Part shown: positions 13,288 to 28,500 of the stretch, piece after piece
How the letters are laid out: each line of letters starts with the position of its first letter
Numbering within the stretch: position 1 is the stretch's first letter
DNA from: Plectrocnemia conspersa
Taxonomy: Eukaryota; Arthropoda; Insecta; Trichoptera; Polycentropodidae
NCBI GenBank assembly: GCA_009617715.1
Contig: VTFK01000051.1
Coordinates: 1,298,800-1,362,799 of the forward strand
DNA: 64,000 bases
Reading direction: 5' to 3'
The notes under the pieces: generated by a model
Seen by the model: only the letters and a program-made list of their open reading frames with translations
The model's database searches: none
What the model was told of the DNA's origin: nothing
Position numbers and translations under genes: made by a program

Positions 13288-16200
13288 TATATGGCTACCA
13301 CATGTCCCGATTTATCCATCTGAGGCGACTTATTAATTTATTTATTAATAAAGTGATATTTTTACTATGAAATTATGCTGTTATAGTATACTTTTACCTA
13401 TTTTTTGGTCCATATGGTAGCCCTATATGTTATATATATTAAATGTATATTACATATACGTGTGTGCATATATTAATATGCACACAGGCACATATATTAT
13501 ACATATGTATATAATAACATAATTGTAAAAATTGCCTTTTTGGATGAAGTATCGTTCGCTATTATAATGTATGAACAAGGGATTTAAAAGCTTGATGTAA
13601 AATTGTAAAATAATTTCAAATAATATCACGAATAAATATTTGCATCGTATATACATACATTTATTATTTAATTGTGTTCTTTATGTTTTATTATCCACAC
13701 ACATTCCTATACTGTGATGTATACCGAGTGTACATTTCATCTTATCATGTTATTATCTCTATAAATATGTCGAATAAAATGACTGAATTTATGTTTCAGA
13801 TATTCGCGACATACGCATATATCAAATTATGAGTATAATAAATATATACAATATTTAAAAATAGAACACAATATCTAAGAATCGACAAACCACAATTACC
13901 TTTTATTTTAATAGTTCAAAAGCTTAAGAAGAGCATTGCAGTTAATGCATCACAGTATGTGTTTTCTTGCTTGATGTGACTTTACCAGTTACATTGTCAG
14001 TCAAAACAATTTTTTCTGAATGCTTTCAAATGCAACTACCTTACTCTTAAAACCGATTGATATGTTATTTAAAAATTAGTGTGCGTCAATACAATTTTAT
14101 TTTGCGTCTTCGTGCGTGCAAATCTTGACTCGCTCACGCACTTGAGCCACGTCCATATTTTTAATTTATTTTTATTTTTTATTACAAATCTGACTTTAAA
14201 TGTTTCCAAATACGGCATGATATGCATTATACAAACAATAATTATACACTATAACATTTAAAAAATAAATAAAATAAAAAAAAAAGTTTTGGTACACACT
14301 AAAAATATATTAGCACCATCCCATGTATTTTTTCAGTATTTTTATTACATGACAATCTTGCGCAAGAGAAGCATTTTTAGCGATGATGTCCTGGTTGCAA
14401 CGTACATGAATATGGGACGCACAAGTTGGGATATATATGGAACATTACAAGTTGGCAACACCGCCCCTTAGCAACTTTAAAAAGCGCTTCATTAAGTAGA
14501 CGCTATGCCTAGAATGGAATGAATCGAACCGCAACGCTTCTAGCAAAATCTCATAAATTATTTTCAATAAACAATAGCCATATTTGAAGATACTAAATTA
14601 GCGTATCGTACAGAATGCGAATCGCTAATCAATTGTTAAAGTGACACGCGCTCCGTATAACGAAGCCGAGCATCTTCGGCGTTTCATCGCAAATTTTTGC
14701 GATGTGCGTAAAAAATATCCACCTCAAACGATGGAAGTCTTTTGCTTAAAACACTTCTGCCTAAACAAGACTACCTGGAAAATGTGACTATGTGACACTG
14801 TATTCGATTGCCTATCGACTACCTCCACAACGACTTTTTTTAAGGAGAGTGAATCTGAATTTGTGCGAAAACGATGTCGTCAATAATGAAGAGAAAAAGT
14901 AAGTAAAGTAATTTTTTTTATGAATTTAAAAGCAAAATGACGCATTTATCAAAAAAATCGTTTTAGTTTTATTTTACTAAAATGGCCAGACGTTCTTCTT
15001 TTGTCAAATTTTTTTGTGAAGATTGTCCTCCTCAACCTCCTAAATGACATTTTTTTTAGTTTTATATTTAAGTCTATGGTTAGGTTAAGACTAATTGATA
15101 ATAAAAATTAATAAGAATAAAATGATAACAATTGTCGCAGAATATGACTCCCTGTGAGTCAATTTGCTTTGGAGCGATTTTGATGCCGTATTTGGACTTG
15201 GAAGCTGTCATTTTAATTTCGGGCACTTTTATTAACATTTCTCTAGCAGTGTTTTTTTAAATATTTTCACGACAAGATACAGTTAAATTCCACCTAATAT
15301 CATTAATTAATTAAATGACATAGCATTAGTCAATGGTAACTCTCGGATCTCAAGAATGCACTATAAAAAATACTCACTCATCAGTATATACTGGCGATAA
15401 TTAAACCAATTAAAATTTACAAAAAGTCAAGATTGTTCTAGCAGTGTTGTTCGATTAAAATAACAACGCAAATATTGACTGGCAAATTCTTGATGAACAG
15501 TAAAGCTTTAAACAATTATTTTTTTATCGCACGGACTAATTAGATTTGTTACTTTCCATCCATTTTATTTTTATACTATTTGTGACTAATAACAATAAAA
15601 AAATGGCTATTTAATTTGGTTAAATTTCTTAGATTATAATTTAAATATATCTTAAACTATAATATGTATATTATTAAATATTACAATAAACCATATTTAT
15701 TTCATTTAAAATAATATTTCTAACAAAGAATCACTTTATAATTTCGCTATCTCTTATAGATAGATTTTTACTTTTACGTGTTACAACCACGTCCATTGAT
15801 TAATATGTTATTGAACAGCATTGATGCATCCACATTGACAATCACTGATTTACCATTGAGGAATACCTCAGTCATACTCTATCTGTGGTTAACAACGGTC
15901 GTTGGCTAACTGTTCAATATACACATTTCTGATTTATTATTATATACTATAATCATGTGAGTAATTTTGCTTTAATTAGTAATAATATAGTTTGTTTAAT
16001 TTAGTTTTAATAATTAACAATAGACATAATTTAATGGATGGAAATTTAATTATAAAACTAGTTTTATTGAGATATATATTATTAGAAATATTTGTTATTA
16101 TAGCAAAGTATTAATTGTAAATTTATTAATTTATGAATATATTTCCTGCAATGATGGATTCTTTGTTAAAATATTATTTACAGGCTAAAAAATATATTTT

Positions 16201-16549
16201 TCGTTAAAAAATATGTTAAATAATATATTAAAAATTAGAAGAATAAATAATTTTTAATGTGCACATACACATATATAGTTTATACCTTTCTTAAACATAT
16301 TGAACTAGTGCAAAATCGCATCTTTATCGTTTTCTATACTTTGAAAGAATCCCTTATTTCTACCCTCTATTTACACAATATATCGCGACACGTCTCGTTT
16401 GATCTTATCTTAAACAAACAAATGCTCTTATCATTACTCGAGTCCTTGAAATTCCCGCCTGCATTTTGTGTCTTATCAATTCTTAGAAAACGACTTAACA
16501 TCGTCGGAATTTTATATACATTCCAATTTCGTAGATATATGAAGCAAAA

Positions 16550-19500
16550 ATGGATTTTAAGATAATCTTCGTAGCATCGGTTCTATGGATGCACTCTTCG
16601 GTAGATGCGGTGAATCATGGAAATATAGAATTAGAAGGTGCGTATAATTTTATTATCTTATTTGAATACGTTTTGGAATGTCGGGTCATGTCATTCAGAC
16701 AAAGCCCTTGACCTCTCTTTGTGTGTAAATTAACGGGAGCAACGTGAGCTACAATCGTAAATTGAAAGAACAGGTCATAGACGACACAATTAATGCATCA
16801 ATTTTACAGACACTTTACCCGAAGAGTTCCTAGCAGAAAACTGCTGTTCTGAAGGCGAATATTACTCTTTCGATGACTGCATAATTCCATCGGATAAGTT
16901 TGATTCTAATGATTGCGAAGAAACTGCTAGAGAATGCTGCCTAAAATTACACAAGTAGGTCATAACTTACGACTCATGAAATATATACAGCTAGTTTAAA
17001 ATTAGATTAATAGAATCATATATATTATCTGAAATAAGGTTAAGCTATTTTATGGTTTGCTTAAACTTCCAGGTATATGCAAATAAGTGGATGAATTAAA
17101 TTATTATACTGATATCAATATAAAAATATAAACTTATCGATAGTTGATAATGTGTATGATAAGATAAATTATTTAAATATGTATGATTTAAAACAGCGGT
17201 TCCCAAAATATTTTGTAAAACGTTTTAAAGAGTTACTGATTCTTTGAATCATAACTTTGAAGCGTATTTAATTAATGATAAGTCTAAAAAAATTATTTTT
17301 CAGTAAAGCATGTTTCATTCACTTAAAACTAATACTAAAATATAATATTACTTTTAATTGTGATAAATGACAATAAATTAAAATTGAATTATAGTGTCAA
17401 AAGTATATCGTGAAATTATTATATCTATCTACTTATAAAAAAATATTTATGATCCTTACAATATTGACAAGGTATACGAGCAAATGGATAGACTAAGTTA
17501 ATTTTATTTTTTAATATGGTGAATTAATTTTTTTTTAATTTTAAAATTATGTTATATATTAATCGTTTTAACTATGTTCAATAAATTTTGATATTTGTTA
17601 AATGAGCCGTTGATTTTGAAATTGGGGCAAGTCCATATTATGTCATTGTTGGATAATTAATGGTATGCGTTTGAACTTATTTATAAATATTGGTTAGCAA
17701 TAATAGACTTATTTTATATTGTTTATGGTATTTTTTCATGTTTTCATGGTATGTTTTTTCATGTTTTTAGGACCCAATGGAATAGTACTTTAAAATGATT
17801 TTATAAAAATGTTTATTTTCTGTTTTCAAAAAATAAAATAATTTATTTCTTTACTTTTCTGATTTATTTCAACACTTCATACATTTTTCGAATAGCTGCA
17901 TTAACCAAAAAGCTTAATAAAATTTATAGAAAACTAAAAGCGCTGGTTGTATAACATATTCAATTCTGATAAATTATTTTTAGATACTACCTAAGGTTAA
18001 AAAAAAATTTGTTTCTAATTTTAATTGATTTCAGTGCAAAGAATGAAAAATGTGAAAGCGGCATTAGAAGAGCAAAGCTCACAAAAAACTGTACCAATCT
18101 AGATGAAGAAGCTAATGTAAGTTAATTATATTTTAATTAATATACTATTAAATATGTATATTATTAATGAGAACCATTTTAGAGATGTTGTCAAGACTGC
18201 GTCTTGGGTTTTACTTTGGGAGGATCTGAATGCGAGAATGGACCAAAGGTTTCGCAAATATGTTGCAATGTATATTTATATTTATATTTATTAAAATATA
18301 AAAAAGTTTTAATCTAAATAATATTGTTACAGTACATTAATCAAAGGAATAAAATCACAACAGTACCAGAACTTCCACCAAAAACAGCGTCTAGAAAAAG
18401 TAACAATCTCAAAAACATATTATTTTCAATATGTATATGATTTATTATTTAATTTATTTTAAATATAGCTAGAGCACCAGAAGCAGAATTAGATGGTTGC
18501 GAAAGAGAAGGAAGTCAAATTTGTTCCCAAAAATGTATACCAAATGGTAACTTGTTCAAGTGCCAATGCAGGAATGGTTTCGAATTAATGCCTGATGGTT
18601 TTTCTTGCAAACGAGCTGTGACTGATAAGTAAATATATTTTTAATTAATCATTATTGAGCTTTAAATTTAAAATAAATTTTATTTCAGATGTAGAAATAA
18701 GTGTCATCAAAAATGCAGTGAAACAAACGAGAAGATAATTTGCTCATGCTTCAGAGGATATGAATTGAATCCAGATGGAGTCAGTTGCCAAGGTTCATGT
18801 ACTTTTTTTTTTTATTATGCCATGTACTTTTAATTAACGCCTGCATTTAATATTTAGATATCAATGAATGCGAAGAGCAAGCCAATCCTTGCAAATCAGG
18901 AAGAAAGTGTGTTAACACCGTTGGTTCTTACAGGTGTATTGCCAATTCTAGATTTTTTAATGAACCAAAAAATTATCAACCGCCTAAAAAGATAACCTGT
19001 CCTGAAGGATACAAGTTAAATACTGAAAACCAAGTTTGTGATGGTGAGTAATTATTATTATTATTAATAATATAATAATAATAAGTTTTATTACTCACTT
19101 TATTCTATATTTCGCCAAGATACTCTTAGCATCATCTGGAGACTTATTATTTATTAACACATTTTTTTTTTTGCACATATATATATATATAAAAATCAAT
19201 ACCGTTAATTTTGAAAGTCCACAGTTACATAATATTAAATCTGTAATTTTGAAAGTGATAGTGTTTTTTATTATTATTATTATTCTATGCTCTATTTTCG
19301 GCTTTTAGCTGTAATACAATGGCTGTTATAAATATATAAATATACATTTTTCAAAACAAAAAATACTTCTGTAATAGAATAATAGTTACTTCAATATTTT
19401 ATCAAAGGATAAAATGACTACCTGCGTTGTTTAAAGTTTAAAATTAAAATATTTTTTTTTTTTAATATTTCACTTTTAATTCAAATGAAATATTTAGATA

Positions 19501-22500
19501 ACGAAATTCGAATATTTGAGAAAAAAATAAAAATGCTAAAATATTTACCCAAGACTTAATTTGTTATAAGTGTTTGTTTTTTTAAATACAGATTTAATTT
19601 TGTGTAGATGTGCAAAATATTTTTAATAAATTCTCGATTTATTAATAATTTAATACTTGCAGTTTATCATTGAATATTATTTTAGATATCGACGAATGCA
19701 TCACTAATCCTTGTCCTCCTGAAAGAACATGCGTCAATAGCTTGGGTACGTACGCATGCAGTGAAACAACTGGCACTCGTGTACCAACTAATGCTCCTAA
19801 AAAAGAAGATGTGCCAGTATCTTCTGAAGAGATATGTCCCCCTGGTTTTCGAATGCATCCAGAAAAATCCGACTGCATTGGTAAGTCTACATAAATTAAA
19901 ACAGACTTAAATATGTTCTATCATCTTGAAATTTTAGATGTAGATGAATGTGCCGAAAAAATGGACGACTGCAATCAAAACTCGCAAGTATGCTTAAACC
20001 TACCTGGATCATTCATCTGTCAAAACAAAGCCTCTAAAACTACATGCCCACCTGGATTCAAAATGGTCATTGGTTCTGGGTGCATAGGTACTATAACTAA
20101 AATATTCTTAAATACTCATTAAACATATTTTATACTGTAATTATTTTTAGATATTGACGAATGTGTGGACCAAGTATGTCCCAAAGATGAAATTTGCGAA
20201 AACATAAACGGTGCATATAGATGCCTTTTAAAATCAGAGAACTCTAAACCGACAGCTTCAGTACCAGATCCAGTGGTTGTTAAACCATCGACGCGACCGC
20301 CAAACAAGTCAGAAAAAAATAATATTATTTTCTTAATTAAATCAATCAAAATCGTATAAACGGCAGTAATGAAAATAATAAATAATAAAATTCAAGCCCT
20401 ACAAGAAATAAATTCTAGCCTAAAAAAAAAAAATGTTTATTTAACATTTAGTTGAATTAAATCAAGTGTATAAATTAAGAAATGTGCGTATTCAATACAC
20501 CTGTCACTTTAAACCCATGTAAATTATAAATTATTTTTAAAGATTTGTGTGATATTTTGTAAGCTATTCTAAACATTACTTTTAAAAATACTTATTAATC
20601 TGTTGTAGTAAATATAAGCAACAATCTTGCCCCAAAGGCTATCGAAGAACTTACAATGGCGGTTGTGTCGGTAAGTTACTTACATTATAAGTACATAAAC
20701 TAAGTTATTTGATTATTTATATTATCTATATTATAGATATTGATGAATGCAAAGAAAACATCCATAGCTGTGATATGTATCAACACTGTACTAACACAAT
20801 GGGAGGTCACAGATGCTCTTGTAAAAATGGTTTCAAAAAAGACCCAATGACTCACGCTTGCATTGGTATGTATGATTCATTTATGGCTGTTTAAAGGTGT
20901 TAAAAAAATTAATTTATGGTAAATTTTAGATATTAACGAGTGTCAAGAAAAGGGCTTAACATATTGCTTAGAAGGGCAAAGATGCGACAACACGGTAGGC
21001 TCTTACCAATGCGTCAGATATTTAAGTTGCGGAACTGGATACACCCTTAAACGCCGCATCTAGTGTTTGCGAAGGTAAAATTATTTATGAAAGCTATCGA
21101 ATATCGGGTTGAACTCTTATAGCTTCTAAGGGTCGTATCAGTTAATTCAGCGTAACGTTAATTCGCCATTTTAATCCGACGTAGAAAAATCGCTACCGAA
21201 AGTTTAATTATAATTAGTTAAATTACAATGTGATAATGTTGTTAAAAACAAATTTAAAACAATGCTAATTTTAGAAATAATGATATTTAAAGAAGCAAAA
21301 AATCAAGCAAAATTTTTTTTTGTGTGGTTGGTTTTACTAGTGTGAAAATTTTATTCTGTAATGAATTAAAACAAATCAAGATATCGTTTATAGATCTCTG
21401 ATGAAGATTTATATTCTGTTTTTCGCATTTAATTAATGACTTGCATCTTGATTTAAAAAAAAATGATTCATTCATCTTAACTCTTTAAGTAGTGAGTTAA
21501 TTTTACGTATATTTTCATTTATAGTAAATAATAATAAAAAAATAGTTTTATTGCTTTGATTTATTTTACTACTTTTCTGTATTAATATATTTTAGTAATT
21601 TATTTTACATAATTAATATTGTATATATAATTCGGCTTTTGTAGATTTTTTTATATTAATACAGAGGCCATAAATATTTTTTATAAAATTAATATAAAAT
21701 TTTGTTATGTTAATTTATTTCGTACTCTTTAATTTATTTGTATTATTTTGTATAGAATAAATTTAAATTTAAAAAAATAATATATATAATTATAAATATA
21801 TAACAATTTTATTATATGTAAATATATAATTATCTGGGGTACCTCAAAACGATGAAAGATCGTCTGCCGTACATGTACGGCGATACTCCTCAAAGGGTTT
21901 TATTATTTTTTTTTGTTATTTTTATTGAGTTGGCGCAATGATTATGGATCGTCTTGTAAATGTACTTATTTATTCCTATTTAATTAGGGTTTTAACTCAA
22001 TCTGCGATTTTGCCTTGTTGCAAATATTGTGCTTTTAATATATTTTTTATCAGCAAAAAAAAATGAAAATTAAGTCTAACAGAGCATTAGTACAACTTAG
22101 TCACAAGAGTTGACTAACCAAAGGTACTCATATTAACCTTTTTTAAATATACCTTTTCAGATGACGATGAATGCCTGCTTGGTACCCATAACTGCATGGT
22201 ACCGCAATATTACTGCCATAACACTCGGGGATCCTTCAAATGTGTGAAACTTAGGGTTGCCACAACCCCAACTACAACTACCAGCACCACTACTATAGAT
22301 CCCGACGAATATTATGAAGACTATGAAGACAAGTATGACGCACTTTAACAATTTTTACTCTACTACTTTGCTATATACACATATTTTCAGTACGACCACC
22401 ATAATACCGAATGTAAATTCGAACACCATTGAAGATGTAACTCCTCCCATCACGGTCGAAGTTGAACATAAAGATATTTGGAAAGAAACAACTATCGATA

Positions 22501-25500
22501 GGGAAACTGTTACCAATCAAGAAAGTTCTCCAGTCCAGACGCGCTCAATCCAGACAGTTCAAGAAACAGTTCCTACTACTCCATCCACACCACCAAACAA
22601 TCAAGAAATAGAAATTCCTGAAGAGAATTATTCAAATAGTGTGCAACCAGATGATAATTTATTTGTGGACACAACGACATTGAGGAACAAAGTTTCAATG
22701 CTGATTCCAGTCGAAAAGCACTGTTTATTAGGCTACGAAATGGATGATTATGGAGAATGTAATGGTTAGTAATTGTATATTAGTTATCTAAAGTAAGTGT
22801 TTGCGTTCTGAGGCGCAGTCTTTGGAGGTTGTTTATTCTCTGGGGATACCGGGAATGATCTTAGCGGCAGCTCATGGTGGATATCAAAATAATTCATGAT
22901 TTTGTACTTAATTGTTGACGCTACTGTATGATATTTCCACATTATAACTAATACAACTTTCTATTTTTTATTAAAAAAAATCAAAATTGTTTTTAAATAT
23001 GTTAATAATTCTGTGATTGTAGGATCCAAATAAAATTTAATTAATTGCTACTAGGATTCTCAGTCGAGTTTTGAACAAAATGTTTTTAAAAACTTTCAAA
23101 AAATATTTGTGGCTGTGTCAACTATGACCGAATTCACAGAATTCGTTCATTGAAAAAAAAATTTTAAAGCATTTGAAAGATATTTATATTTTCAATCATG
23201 TATCAAATATTAATTTCAGATATTGATGAATGTGCATCAGAAAAGATTCTTTGCGATCCCCATAGTGAAGCTTGTCAAAACCTTCCTGGATCATACGTGT
23301 GTGTATGTGCGGAAGGATACACAAAAGATTTGATTAGGAAAACCTGTAAGAAAAATGCGCCCGTGTATCTACCACCAGGTATAAATATAAATGTCAATAA
23401 AATAATATTTATAATATCAAATATATCGTTTTTTCATATATTTTAGTCGTTCAAGTCCCCCGATGGTCACCAATTCCACACATAAGCTGTGACATCGGTA
23501 TGCATATGGATCCAGTTACTAAAAAGTGCATCGGTTAGTACAATTTACAATGTCCTATTCAATGTATTATAATAATACTTGAAATATGAATAATTGTTTT
23601 CCTTATTTAGATATTGATGAATGCGAAGGCGGGGTATCCAAATGTGCCCAAGGAGAAATATGTGTGAACACACTGGGAGGTTACACTTGCAAATGCGCTG
23701 AAGGTCTTCACTTAATCCAAGGAAGATGTATAACAATTATGCCTCCAGCTTACACTGCTCCTTCTAGATCTGTTACGCGTTCCTCTACTCCAGGTTTTTA
23801 TTCAAAATAAAATAAAACAATTCTTTTCAGGAACTTACAAAAAAATCGTTTTCAGTTCGAGTAGTGACTATCACAAGACCTCCATATAGATCTCATTGTC
23901 CGAAAGGATACGTTCTATCTGAGAACAATCGTTGTGTTGGTAAGTTGTGAAACATTATAAATAAATAAAATGCGTTTTGATGCTATGACAATACTTATAG
24001 ATGTTGACGAATGCTCTCTAAGGATTCACTCCTGCTCTCAAGACCAGATTTGCGTTAATGTAGCTGGTGGATACATGTGTAGATGCCCCAAGGGTCACAC
24101 ACTTGCTGAAAACAATGGTGTTACCATGTGCGAGGATATAGATGAATGCAAAAATTCTGGTGGTAAAGTAAGTCACAATTTTATTTTTATATTTTTTTAT
24201 TTAATGCCTTTTAAAGAGCGATGATAAATAAATAAAATTCACACATTTAAAAATGTCTTAAAAAATACAGATTATTTTAGTAATTATTAGAAGCAAATAT
24301 GTTTCACCCTTTGAGTGGTATCGCCGTACATGTACGGCGATAACGCTAAAAAACATTATATTTATAAAAAAAAAATATGATTTATATAAATGAAAATAGA
24401 ATATAATATCAGTAAAATAATGAGTACAAAATAAATTAACCTAACAAAAAATATTTTATATTAATTTAAAAAAAATTTTGAGAGCCTCTGAATTGATATA
24501 AAAAAATCAACAAAAGCCGAATATTATATTAAAAATATATAAAATAAATAAACGAAATTTAATAATAGATAAGCGTTAAAATAATTTATTAAAACATATA
24601 ATACTAATTCAAAAAAAAACGTTGAAAATCCTTGCTTTTTTTCTATAATTTACTATAAATGCAATATAAAATAAAAACAAATAAATAACAATAGAAATAA
24701 TTATGGAAAAAATACGTGAAATTAACTCACTCCCATGTGCTAATTTAGTGTATAATTTAACTCACTACTCAAAGGGTTAAGGACATACAACTGACTAAAT
24801 AACGTGGAAATCACACGGTAATTGAAATAATTAATAATATGAAATAAATATATGTAACGTTTGTGTCTATACTATATTTGCGTTAATGCAGTCAGTACGA
24901 GAGCTATCCATTTCATCATTATTCATAATTGAGAAAGAGATGGCAGGCTTAGGTTTACGCGCAAACTATTAGCTCTAAAGCACACGATATGGATATACGC
25001 TTGATATACTTATTATCAGAGCTTTTTTGTCATGTAACGCGGTGGTACGGCGTTCTAGGTATATTTTTACTGTTTCAAAATCAAATTCCTCTGCCTGTCC
25101 CCTCCCTCCCTCCAATGACGTCATGATTTAGAATCCATACCAAAATAAATAATATTAAATATATGAAATATTAAATGAATAAAATCATGAACGAAAAAAT
25201 ATGTTTTTTTTCATTACTAATAGTTTGTGTAAATTGAAAATGGTTTTAATGGTTACAAACCAGTTTCTTATATATTTAATAATATGTATGTTTAATAGCT
25301 TCTATATTTTTTTATAAAAACGATTTATAAAAAATATCCGTTTATAATATAATATAATTTGCCCTCACCAAATTTTTCGGCGTTCTTTTTCTGCTTACAA
25401 CTGTCACAGACACATTTATTTTTATAATTGCACTTATAAACCACAATATATTTATTTTTATTATGTACACTTTTTTTTATTTATTTCACTATTTTTTGAT

Positions 25501-28500
25501 ACGTATAAAACAAGATAAATTTCACAATTTCTGCACATGTATCTTTCCTTAATCCATGTGCAGAACAAACACATTTTTCTACCCACTTTTTATTTTTATT
25601 TGCTGAAGATTTTTCATCTTATCCAAAAGCGTTTCACGGCAAGATCATATAAAAACCAGTGAAATGTCTTCAGAATTGATAGATTCCACTGAATTCTGCA
25701 TCCATCCTTACTCAAAAAACAATCTTCAAATTTAATTTTGCTTAAAGATTCAGATTTTAAAAGACACGGAACAATTAAACAATGCGCATTGAAATAAATA
25801 AAAAAACTGCATTTTTTTTTTCATTCTTTTGTTTTTCGAAATATTGTATTGATGGCACGATAAACAACTTTCATATGTTTTTATTTATTAAATTTTCTGT
25901 TGTAACCTGACGTCAACGGGATAAATCTGTACCAACTGAGTAAGTTCGATCAGATCTATTCGATAGAATAAATGTTTTTATAAATTTCCGATATATTCAG
26001 TCAATATGCAATCAAATTATATTTGCTCTTTCAGCTTCACTTAATTCGCGTTTTTCACCATTTTTCATATGTTTATATAATATTAAAAATAAATTATTAA
26101 ATAAAAAAATTATAACCACAAATAAAGGCCGAAATCACGCAACTTAACATAACTGTCATTTAAGCTAAGCTTAACAATTTGACCTGCAATCTTTATTTAA
26201 AACTCAAGTGAGCAATTACTGACCTATCTGTTTTTTTATTTAAATATATATTGATTTATTATAAGAAAAATAAATATTTTGAGTTTTTTAATTATACTCC
26301 TGATTGACCAACGTATTCTTTTTGTAGGTTTGTCCACATTATTCTACATGCCGAAACACTATCGGATCCTTCAGGTGCGATTGCAAAGAAGGTTTCACAT
26401 CATCTCCAAAATCTGAGCAGCTGTGTATGGATATTGATGAATGTGCACACAATAACGGTAGAGGTTCCTGTCATCAGAAGTGCATCAACATTTGGGGATC
26501 TTACAGATGCGCCTGCGATCATGGTTTTAGTTTGAACTTGGATAACAGGTACATCATCATCTGCATTTTATTAGGCGTATGTATCCCACTTTTATATGAC
26601 ATTGATTCATTGACCTAAAAAAAATAATATTTGTTTAATATCATTTAATAATTGGCTATGACATGGGGCATAAATATCTTCCACATTGTGATGCTTTATA
26701 AAAAAATAAATAAAAAATATATATTACTGTAAAGTATATAAATACAATTTTAATTTAATGAATTTTAAAATCATATCAAAAAAATGGTAGTCGTCCTTGT
26801 AAAAACATTTCCGGAATCTTAGGCGAAATTGCATAAAACTGATCCTTGTAGAGCACCTTCATAAATAATATATCTCATTTTTAGAACTTGCGTGGATATA
26901 GATGAATGCGCATTGGCCAAGAGACTGTGCGTTGGACATTGCAGAAATACTCCAGGAAATTACCACTGCACATGCCCTTCGGGTTACAAATTAGGAAAAG
27001 ATGGAAAGAGCTGTGCAGGTACGTTTTTATATTACACTATAATTCACACAAAAATATTAGACAATTAATACGAAACGTTGCCATTTTAGATATCGACGAA
27101 TGCGAAACTGGTGAGATGGTGTGTGGACCACGTGAAGTGTGCCAAAACACCAGAGGAGGAGTTCGCTGCCACTTGATCACATGTCCTCCTGGATATACAA
27201 AAGATCCTCAAAGTTCACAGTAAATTTACTTATTAAAATATCTTTCTTGATCTTACGAAACATAAGCGTATGTTTCGCAAGCAATTGAGATTATTGAGAT
27301 ATGAAGAAGTTAATAGTTCGTACATTGTATCATTTGATACTTCAACTCTCCGTTTGATGATTGAAAGAAGTTTTTAATCCTGTACTACCTCATTAGAGCT
27401 TATGGAATTTTTGACATATGCCTGTAAAATCACATCTCAAATACTTCCAGTCAATTCATTGTAAAAAATTTAGAAGTCCAAGACTCACATTCATACAAAT
27501 TTTATTTTTTCTTATTTTAAAAACCACTTACTGATTTTGAGATTTTGAGTTCGAAAGGTATGACTTTGCAACTAAATTGATACCAGGAAAGATGATTTAC
27601 TAAATATCAAAGTATTTGAATAATGTCAAAAGTCAGGGAATCGTTGCTGGTGTGTCGAGTTGTATTGCTCAGATAAGTGACATCGTGTTATTGTGATGCA
27701 CTCTGAACGATCTACTGATGTCTTTTGTGTCGATCAGCTACTGTCTGTCTTTGCGAAATCTACCCATAAGTCTCTCCAGAGTCTGCCTCATTGTGTGTAA
27801 GTGTTATATATTTTATATTGCTTTCTCGAAACAGCTCTGGCAAATTTTAAATAAGGATTTTCACGAACTAATCATATCGCTTCTTAAACACACCTCCAAA
27901 ATGTGTTCTCGCCTTAAGAGAAAACATGGTCCAGATGACTACTTCCACAATTGGTAACTAAGGAATTCATAGAGCACGGATAATAGACGTATTGTTTGGC
28001 GTTAGCGTTTTTTTTAGGCGATGATAATAGAAGGTGAATCTCTTTAAAAGAATTATGCAATTTGATGTCCATGCAATATTTTTTTTCTGACGCTGATATT
28101 TTGTGATAATGAGATATTTGTCGTTGTGTTATGTGTGAAGTCCTCAACTTTTGTAGCGTTTTCGTTGTTCAAGTGGTTGTTATGGTGCCCTATAAATTGT
28201 GACTTATAAAGCAGATGGTATACAACCTCACAACCTCTTTGACATTGTTCAATTAGTCATTTATCGAACTATATATGTAAATGCCATATTTCCACGTATA
28301 ATGTTATGTCTACTGGGTCGCTTGCTTTTAACCCTACATTTTTTTTTATTATATTCAAAAGTATTTTACATAATTGTTTCATCAACACTATCCAAGTCGT
28401 CAATAGTCCATGTCATCAGCATAGCAAATATTGTCAATAGTCTCCCCTCCGATTTTTATTTATTTTCAATATATACAAAAGAGTAGGGAAAAGAACACAT

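Larger units (their letters stand above)
9815..16549. other. CAPS/fibulin-1 intergenic region
   Basis: About 6.7 kb lies between the CAPS 3' end and the fibulin-1 start codon. It holds two TIR-bounded elements (9907-11288 and 11869-12412) and an (AT)n run near 13250-13280. A more GC-rich patch at about 14460-14910 ends in a good donor (GAGAAAAA|GTAAGT); that patch could be a non-coding first exon or promoter of fibulin-1, but this is only a guess. No other gene was recognised. Confidence 0.5.

Noticed and set aside
14079..14471. Two + strand ORFs of 60 codons upstream of fibulin-1
   Set aside because: No splice context, signal or family resemblance; hydrophobic AT-rich translations expected by chance.
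16257..16565. 102-codon + strand ORF overlapping the fibulin-1 start
   Set aside because: It is in a different frame from the signal-peptide exon, does not extend past the donor at 16638 and resembles no family.
19642..20349. Minus-strand ORFs of 76-78 codons
   Set aside because: They are antisense shadows of the fibulin-1 EGF exons on the + strand.
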